Assembly: GCA_963920635.1 (NCBI GenBank)
Contig: OY987298.1
Coordinates: forward strand, 141,210,257-141,274,256
Length of the DNA: 64,000 bases
From: Pseudeuparius sepicola
Lineage: Eukaryota > Arthropoda > Insecta > Coleoptera > Anthribidae
Direction of reading: 5' to 3'
Part shown: positions 57,092 to 64,000 of the stretch, piece after piece
How positions within the stretch are numbered: position 1 is the stretch's first letter
Layout: every line of letters begins with the position of its first letter
Notes under the pieces: model-generated
Told to the model about the DNA's origin: nothing
Databases searched by the model: none
What the model saw: only the letters and a program-made list of their open reading frames with translations
Position numbers and translations under genes: made by a program

Positions 57092-58060
57092 GCAGAACCA
57101 CAGTGGACTGAGTGAATCTCCTTGGAAAATCCCTCTTCGGATGTTGATTGTGTCGGTCTCGATGTTACTGTTTGCGATTCTGAGTTGTACAATGGCATTT
57201 TCAGAGGATCGAGCAAGACTTCATTAATTAAGGCAGTTATTTGTTCATGCGTGCACCACAGCTTCTTAATCCAATAATTCTGGAGATGATCTGGACCTGG
57301 TGCCTTCCAGTTGTGGGAATTCTTGATGACATCGGAGACCTCAGCGGTTGTGAATTGCTCGTGTTGCATCTGGCTATAGTTCCGGCCCATCTCGCGTTCT
57401 TCGCTGATCCAGCTTGCACTGACATTGTATGGGCCTGGTGTGGCAAGTTGATTTCTCCAGAAACCGTCGACCTGTTCTCTGCTAGGGTAACTCGCATTTG
57501 TGGCATCGGCGCTAGAATTAAAAGCACGGTAGAAACCCTTTTCTGATCGTTCAAAGAGTTTGTTGTCTCGTTTCCTGTTGTTACTAGCCTTGTATCTTCT
57601 CAGACGCCCTGCGAAAACAGAAAGTTTTTGTTTTAATGTGTCAAGACATTGTTGAGCAGTGATGTTCGCGGGGTCATGCCGAGAATGCATTTGGGTGCGG
57701 CTCATTATTGCCTGCACCGCCCTCTGGATCCTTCTAGTTCTAACTCCTCTGATATATTCCGTCAATTGTCCTATGTCTTTACGGAGACTCTCGATCTTCC
57801 GATTCAGTCGCATTTCCCATTGAGCCATTCGTGGTTCTGGTCTTGCACGATTCAACTCTTGGGCCGTTCGGATCTTGGCACCCATTACAGTGATGACTGC
57901 CGTTGCGGCACAGTAGATTAACATGTGCATACGTTCTAATGTTGGTGTCACTGAAACATAGCTTGGTAATATTCTTGTGTTCATAAGATCGAGCACGATC
58001 GCAAGTTTCCTGGAAGAATTTAATCTTGGTAGCGGTGGCCTGCTAAGTGGGTCTGTGCCT
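57082..58060 (-). pseudogene. copy 2 polyprotein, N-terminal part, frame-disrupted
   Basis: The frame runs from beyond 57996 down to the deletion junction near 57188. It keeps WKAPGPDHLQNYW and then reads out of frame after the deletion (ends ...GFSKEIHSVHCGSAWR). It has the residues RIQRAVQAIMSR that copy 1 lacks. The first ~225 residues of the protein are absent through 5' truncation. Confidence 0.8.
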
Positions 58061-59026
58061 TATTATTATTATTACCTATTATTATTAGATTTTAAAAAAG
58101 CTTATTTTTCTCCTTAATTGTGGGTTGAAATTTATTTCCATTGTTATGATTTATTATGTTCTCCTAGAACAATCAGTAAATGAGTGTCTTATTAAGTTGC
58201 TTGCAAAAAAGTTGGCATATAGTATCTATACCTATAAAGGGACAATAATACAATATGAAGACATTTTCTTAACAATTTTTCCGAGGAGAGTTTTGGAAAT
58301 GTATTATCTTAAATAAATAATTTGAGAGAATAAGTCAAGTACATTATGTAAACGTTTTAGTATTGACCCACTCTTATGTTACGTATATATATATATATAC
58401 ACTCGGTATTTATAAAGCTTTCAATTCGGTGTTACTGTACACGGTATTATTTGTTTTCGCTTAATTGCATAGATGTTTTTTTAAGCTTTATATTGCCGCG
58501 GGTTTACAGTTAACAAAACTGTTAGGAAACAATTTAATTATTAATAAATATGAGTATAAATAATTATTACTGTCTACGTATCCGAGCGCGAGCGCGCGAG
58601 CAAGAAGAAATTTATTCGGCCGAAGAAACTGTTTGCGGAAATAATAAATACGTTGGATTTTATGGCGGAAACTTCAACACTCGATTAGCCGACGAACCTT
58701 AGAGTGCCGTGCACGCTTGTTCCCCAGTAGAACCAGTCATTTAAGAACTTATTATTTATTCTCTGGTTTCATTCCCTATGCGGTTATGATTTATGGAGCA
58801 ATCGAAAGGGAAAAATCCCCGAAATAATATTCTAAAGACGTAGGTAATTTCTCAGAATTGTCCAGAAATTAATAAGAAACTACTAATTATTTGTGCATCA
58901 TAATATAAAAGTCAATTTTAGATATCAGTGACTTAATGAAAACAGTCTTCAGAATCGGATGTAGCCTATACTTTGAATAAAGAATCCCAGGAAGCAGTAA
59001 AAGCTCTATGTGTATTATAAAATATA
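58061..59026. other. intergenic DNA; start of a split repeat
   Basis: TTA repeats lie at 58060-58090 and an (AT)n run near 58386-58400. A CGAGCGCGAGCGCGCGAGC patch is near 58584-58602. From about 58974 the sequence matches 7164-7210 and is then interrupted by the pogo-like element. No gene was recognised. Confidence 0.4.
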
Positions 59027-59381
59027 GGGTAAATGTGTATAAGAGTACGCACTTAGTGAATAAGATACAATAACTTTTGCATTTTATACCTGAAGGCATG
59101 TTTTTACGTTTTGTTTAGGTAAGTGATTGTTTTGTAACACGTTTTCAACTATTTTTCTTGTATATTGTTATATAAACCTGAGATTTAAAACTTGCCACTT
59201 CTGCAAGTGCGTACTCTTATACACACATTTGTATAAGAGTCCGCAGATGAATGTCTATGAGTACGCATGTTATAGTTAGCCAGTTGTTAGAGATTATATA
59301 ATTAAGCAGAACTAAAACATACGCAAGTACATTTTATTTACTGAATGTATATGTGCATTGGGCATAGGTATATAAAAATAA

Positions 59382-60380
59382 AGGGTGTTATTTAAGTACG
59401 TAGCCAAACTTCAAGGGGTGATTCTTTGAGTGATTTTAAGACAAACAGTTTATATAAACATAGGTCCGGTATCGCTTAGTGTTCAAAATACAGGGTGTCA
59501 AACAAAAATCTTTTTTCAACAACATCTTAATAATCCTGTAGCCGATTTTGTTTAAATCGGCAGTCTTATTTACGGTAGAGAGGGGTTAATTTAGCAATAA
59601 GTAGATTCAAATTATTAAGTCCAGTGGCGTCCCGGGAGCACCGTGACAAATATTTATGAAAAAAAATGTACGTCACTGACTTTTTTAAAACTTTTATATT
59701 TTTCAAGCATTAAGGAACTAAGAATAAAACTTTTTGGGCTCTTGAATTTTTTTTGTGTCGTGCTTCGTTTTCAAGAGAAAAAATAAAAACCACTTTATTG
59801 CATGTCACTATTTTGCTGTTGCATTGCTGCTTTCTCGAAAACGAAGCAAGATACCTACAACTTTTTGGTCTCTTGAATCTTCTTCGTATCTTGCTTCGTT
59901 TTCGAGAAAACAGCAACGCAACAGCAAAGCAATGACATGCAATACAGTGGTTTTTATTTTTTCTCTCGAAAACGAAGCACGGCACGAACAAATTCAAGAG
60001 ACCAAAAAGTTGTATTCTTAGTTCCTTAATGCGAGAAAAATATAAAAGATTTAAAAAAGTCAGAGGCCCACATTTTTTTTTTTTCAAAAATATTTGTCAT
60101 GGTGCCCCCGGGACGCCACTGGACTTAATAATTTGAATCTACTCAGGGCTAAATTAGCCCCTCTCTAATGTAAATAGTAAATAACACTGTGAGATTTAAA
60201 CAAAATCGGCTAAAGGATTATTAAGATGTTGTTGAAAAAAGATTTTTTTAAAAAAAGGTTGACAACCTTTATCTTGAAAACTAAGCGATAATGGACTTCT
60301 GTTTATATAAACTTTTCGTCTTAAAACCACTCAAAGAATCTCCACTTCAAGTTTGGCTACGTACTTAAATAACACCCTGT
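59382..60380. mobile_element. foldback element, second copy of the 9230-10110 family
   Basis: Ends AGGGTGTTATTTAAGTACGT and complement, with an inner pair ACAGGGTGTCAAAC near 59491. Compared with 9230-10110 it is about 120 bp longer, because the central part has duplicated inverted words (TCGAAAACGAAGCA several times). It is nested inside the pogo-like element. Non-coding; the short frames here come from the arms. Confidence 0.75.
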
Positions 60381-60471
60381 ATAGTAATGTTAGAAACTAA
60401 CATCTTAGATATTTGGTACGTTATTAATTAAAGGTTAAATAATTGCCGTGAAAAATGTCAAAAATAAATTG

Positions 60472-60720
60472 TCACTCTTCACAATGAAAACAAGTGAATT
60501 GTCCAGTTACATACGTTGTGCAGGATTCATGCCACCAATATTATTGCACTGAGAGCACATAATCTAGTCTTCATCGGATTTCGAATATAAATCTCCACAT
60601 ACCGGGCAAGTCGTATCTTCGTGGGATTCTTTGACTTTCTTAGTTTTTTGCTTCTGCAATGATTTAGATTTTGTGCAACTAGGTACTAATTTTCTCTTTG
60701 CTATTTTTTCTACTTTTGAA
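60472..60720 (-). pseudogene. pogo-like transposase, C-terminal zinc-finger relic
   Basis: The minus strand reads a Lys-rich linker (...KSKSLQKQKTKKVKE...), then DTTCPVCGDLYSKSDED, a stop in place of the expected Trp, IMCSQC, and, after a one-base shift, a WWHESC.TY...FTCFHCEE segment ending in TGA at 60472. A CPVCG...W..C..C..W.H..C...F.C..C PHD-like pattern is known at the C-terminus of many insect pogo/Jerky-type DDE transposases. The DDE core itself is absent. Confidence 0.7.
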
Positions 60721-61174
60721 TACTGCCACAATTATAAAATATTACGTATAAGAGTACGCACTGCGTACTCTTAAGACAGCGACCGTTGCGTACTCTTATA
60801 CATTCACGTGAAATTTCATGTTTTAGCATATTTCTTGCGCAGAAAATATGTTTTCTATATTTTTTAACTACAAAAGTGATATCCATAACATACAAAAGCT
60901 CAACAAAACATTTAATATATAGTAGCGTCAATATTTACCTTTAAAAAGTCTAATATCTCGACTGCCTATACAATTACAGTGCGACACTATGAAATTTTGG
61001 AACGGCCATACTGTAAAAACACTGTCGGTAACGCAGATTTTCGCTGGTGATACTTCCATAAATTGGCGCTAGAATTATAATGTACCTTTTAAAAGAACCA
61101 GTAGATGGCGGTATATATTAAATAGTGGTGGTGCGTACTCTTATGCCTGTGCGTACTCTTATACACATTTACCC

Positions 61175-61269
61175 TACGTGAGATGGAAATCGCCCTGAGT
61201 AGTAACCAAGTTTTGACACAATATCCTGCGGTATCTGACACGGTTATAGGTGTCAGTAAAAAATCCTAA
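61175..61269. other. continuation of the interrupted 7.2-kb repeat
   Basis: From CGTGAGATGGAAATCGCCCT onward the sequence parallels 7213-7290 (GTAACCAAGTTTTGACACAA, TATAGGTGTCAGTA) and ends where the next element begins. Confidence 0.7.
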
Positions 61270-63086
61270 CCCAAGCAGCATTTTTAGTCGCCGTTACGTT
61301 CCGGCGACTTTTGTTTGCAACTTTAAAGTTGTGATTACTACTGATAGGAACGTAATTACTACGTTCCTATTACGTCCCTGCGACCAAAACGGGGAACATT
61401 TTGAGGGTGATAGATACGTAACGGCGACCACCTAGCAACTTACACCGCTACGACGCGCTTACGTTCCGGCAACGTGGTGGAGACGTAGCGGCGTGGTCAC
61501 CGCTACTTTGTTGGATTTGTTTGCTTCTTTACATTCGCGTCCTCGCCTTGTCTTTGTCTAAATAATTAAAAAAGTATTCTAGCCCAGCATCTTCCGTCAT
61601 TTTTCAATAACCGTGGAAAATGGAAGTACCTAATATTTATATTTAACTCATATCTGTGAATAATGGTAGGTATAAGAAAAGTATTAATTTGCTGATTTAT
61701 TTCTCGTTACTAGATTCAAGAAACTAAAACGATTGAAAATTTTCTGTCAAATATGACGTTGATAGATTGAAAAGTAACAACGCGCCCTCTCAAAATGCAT
61801 GTTTTAACACTTTTTTATCGGGAGGATAAATTACGAAAATGTGCAAAATTACCTAAAAATGCTGAAAAATGCTTTTTTAATATTTCTATAAATTATACGA
61901 GTTCATTTTTGCTCAATTTTATCTTTTTTGGTACAATTTTGAAGAAATAACTATTTCAGTACCAAAGGAAATTGACATTTGATATTAATGGCGTCTATCA
62001 TGTTATAAGAAAATATAGCGTAATTTTCAGTAATTACTTCTAAGTATTATTTACCTTAAAATGGGTGTTTGAAGGCTTTGCCAACTTAACTGGTAGTAAC
62101 GGCAACTAGACTTTTTTCACTTTAAGGTAATTCCTACCGTTAAGACGAAAATTAGTTTTGGATATTTTAAACTCTAAAGTCCCAATTACTACAAGAGAAC
62201 TCCAAAGTTCCAGAAGCCTCGTTTAAGTTCCGAATGCTACTACTAGGTCTTATTTGGAACTTTAACCTATAATTTTTATATGAGAGTGTTATTTTCAGCC
62301 GGTATGTTTTGTGCTATATTTCGAAATGTTGATATTTAAAATTTTAGCGACTCAAGAGGAGCGTTTCGTAATTTTGTATTGACGACAAGTGCTCCTGTTT
62401 CGATTTGTTTCATCCAACTGCTGCTTTAATTTTCTATAAAATGTGAATGTGTGTCTATAATTTTTCTTCTTTCTAATGGCTGACATTTTCATCACTTCGC
62501 AAAAATGACCCAATCCTTCAAACGATTGTAAGGAACTAAATGCAGTTTCCATTTTGGTCCCTATAGAAGTGACAGTTACTTTAAAGTATTTTTTTGTAGT
62601 AATTGGAACTTTCTAGTAATTTTAAAATGGAGTGGGAAGTAAAACTTACCATACAGTAGTTTTCTCGAGTAGCGGGAAAGTTAATTTCACTTTAAATATG
62701 ACTATATAGTTCCGTAACTTTGGAGGTATTTCTAAAGTCGCTAAGATGTAGAAGTTACTTTCACCGTTACCATAAAGTAATGACAAATTTAAAGTGATAA
62801 ACAAGTAACACGACAAAGTAATTGTGACCATTGAATATAACTTTAGAGTTAACGTGACTTTAACGTAATTTTGCATAGTAACAATTCCGTTCCAGATACT
62901 TCAAAAACTACTTAGAAGTACTGAAACCATAAAGTTCCAACTTGTAGTAATAATTACTACGTAATTACTCATACTTTCTCAATATAAGTAATAAAAACTA
63001 ATAAGTCGATTTTTAAGTAATAATTACGTAATAACTACTTATTCAAAGTTCCCATCTCAGTTACCGCAACTTTAATGCTGCTTGGG
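61270..63086. mobile_element. 1.8-kb element with CCCAAGCAGCATT ends and repetitive interior
   Basis: The left end CCCAAGCAGCATTTTTAGTC and the complement of the right end (CCCAAGCAGCATTAAAGTTG) match over the first 13 bases and partly beyond. The interior repeats related short words in both orientations: AACTTTAAAGT, GTAGTAATTACTACG, GTTCCGGCAACG and TACGTTCC, at 61290-61500 and 62090-63070. No coding capacity or recognised family. Two unidentified minus-strand frames of 66-76 codons lie within. Confidence 0.6.
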
Positions 63087-64000
63087 CGTGGAATAGTGCT
63101 GCCACCATATAATGATAATAATATGCCTCACATGTGTATAAGGACACTTCTTCACACACAAAAAAATCATCAAAATCATGCAGTGCATCACAATTTCACA
63201 CCTTGTATGTTATTGTTTTTATTTCACTTTTGGGAGATTGCCGAATTATTTATTATTTTGTTGGGTTGCTTTGCGGAATCAAGCGACAACTCGAACCGTT
63301 AAAGTATAAATATACATAGGTATATGGTATCTATATGAAATGTGAAATTCATTTTGATCTATCTCAAAAAGTTTCCTCGCTTCAACGGTGCAAAGTATAG
63401 TAAATTGGTAATATCGAAATGTTTCTCTTTACATAATGTCTTGTGAATTTATAAATTTTAGTTCCTGCGGTGCAAAAAAATAGCGTATGTACACGGGACC
63501 ATCCCTCGAGTGATTGAAAGACGCACTTTAGTCCTTGGTACATACAGTTTGTTCGGCGAATGTTCGGCCCCACGCCACAACTCCCGTCCTTGTCTGATTC
63601 GTGGCACATCACTTTAAAGCCCTTTTTATTGCGAATACAGTGATGTAGAATTCTGTTGAGATTTGACAGAATTATTGGCTAAAAACGGAAAGTTAACAAT
63701 CCACTGTAGTACGCGTAGTAATTTCTTACACAAATGCTCAACACTAATAAGTTTTTCATCTACTACACACGACCAAATTACCTAGTTTTTTTTTGACGTG
63801 TCGATCAGTTTACAAAAAAGTCACAAATGAAGAAGCTGAAGCAAAGCAAAAAAAGTTCATACAAATTCAAACCTTATATCTTTTTAAAATATGTAACAAA
63901 AAGTCACTGTCACAAAAAGGTCCCCGTTTTTTGCTTGTAACTACGAAATCGTTAGTTTCAGACTGCTATTGAAAGTGTAAACGTGTTTTTGAAATGGTTT
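63087..64000. other. AT-rich intergenic DNA, no recognised feature
   Basis: A 76-codon minus-strand frame (63382-63612) without motifs is present. Nothing else is supported. Confidence 0.4.

Larger units (their letters stand above)
55358..58060 (-). mobile_element. R4/Dong-like retrotransposon, copy 2, truncated and deleted
   Basis: Nearly identical to copy 1, but its 5' end stops at a position equivalent to about 54600 of copy 1, joining TTA repeats directly. It also lacks about 405 bp equivalent to 53359-53763. The 3' end (CGACTTAGCCAAAAGG) and TAA flank are kept. 5' truncation is typical of target-primed insertion; the internal loss is a later event or was inherited. Confidence 0.85.
59027..61174 (-). 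mobile_element. pogo-like element with GGGTAAATGTGTATAAGAG ends
   Basis: The ends GGGTAAATGTGTATAAGAGT (59027) and the complement (ending 61174) are perfect over at least 26 bp, continuing to ...TACGCAC, and are flanked by TA. The host sequence on either side continues as in 7164-7290, where TA is single, so this is a filled versus empty site. The word GTGCGTACTCTTATA recurs several times inside. The interior carries a decayed transposase tail (60472-60720) and a nested foldback element (59382-60380). TA target and that tail fit the pogo/Tigger branch of Tc1/mariner. Confidence 0.8.

Overview
This window looks like arthropod, most likely insect, nuclear DNA. It is AT-rich and has no dense prokaryote-style coding. 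It is full of short inverted-repeat DNA transposons whose ends read TACAGGGTG...CACCCTGTA, plus TAGGTAGGTACCT-type simple sequence, relics of mariner-, pogo- and hAT-like transposons, and R4/Dong-like non-LTR retrotransposons. These features are common in hemipteran, lepidopteran and beetle genomes, and I cannot name the species. The one long intact protein-coding frame is a retrotransposon ORF of 1209 codons on the minus strand. No complete host gene, tRNA, rRNA or CRISPR array is visible. A few small segments look like host exons or CpG-rich promoter-like islands and are reported with low confidence.

Layout. 1-8.9 kb: a possible terminal exon (1.8 kb), a Mutator-like element with a 9-bp target duplication (2.45-3.61 kb), small foldback elements, and a 2-kb nested palindrome (4.8-6.8 kb). 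8.9-11.7 kb: a 2.8-kb element with CCATGGGCGTCA ends containing at least two nested foldback elements and GATC-rich low-complexity DNA. 13.4-15.8 kb: small hairpin elements. 16.0-16.9 kb: a 66-bp minisatellite of 13 units. 17.1-19.4 kb: a complete hAT insertion with an 8-bp duplication and at least three nested layers. 22.2-23.6 kb: a mariner-like element with a broken transposase tail. 23.9 kb: a dead LINE fragment. 24.5-25.0 kb: the best candidate host exons, on the minus strand. 29.2-30.3 kb: a foldback element split by a hAT-like insertion. 31.9-35.7 kb: mariner-like relics.

36.0-44.75 kb is the most unusual region. It is an array of six ~1.48-kb units, each joining a CpG-rich promoter- or exon-like segment (with a GTGAGT donor-like site) to a ~0.9-kb inverted-repeat element. 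Unit variants alternate, so units 2-5 read as two copies of a ~2.96-kb dimer, and the last unit keeps a less decayed right arm.

51.5-58.1 kb: two tandem R4/Dong-like elements on the minus strand, set in TTA/TAA microsatellite. The first has an open ORF with RT, zinc-knuckle and restriction-like endonuclease motifs. The second is 5'-truncated and internally deleted. 59.0-61.2 kb: a pogo-like element with a decayed zinc-finger transposase tail; a related unoccupied site lies at 7.2 kb in the same window. 61.3-63.1 kb: an unusual element with CCCAAGCAGC ends and a motif-repetitive interior.

Most of the window is therefore the product of repeated transposon nesting, local duplication and decay. 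All coordinates were read by eye and may be off by a few bases at element edges.
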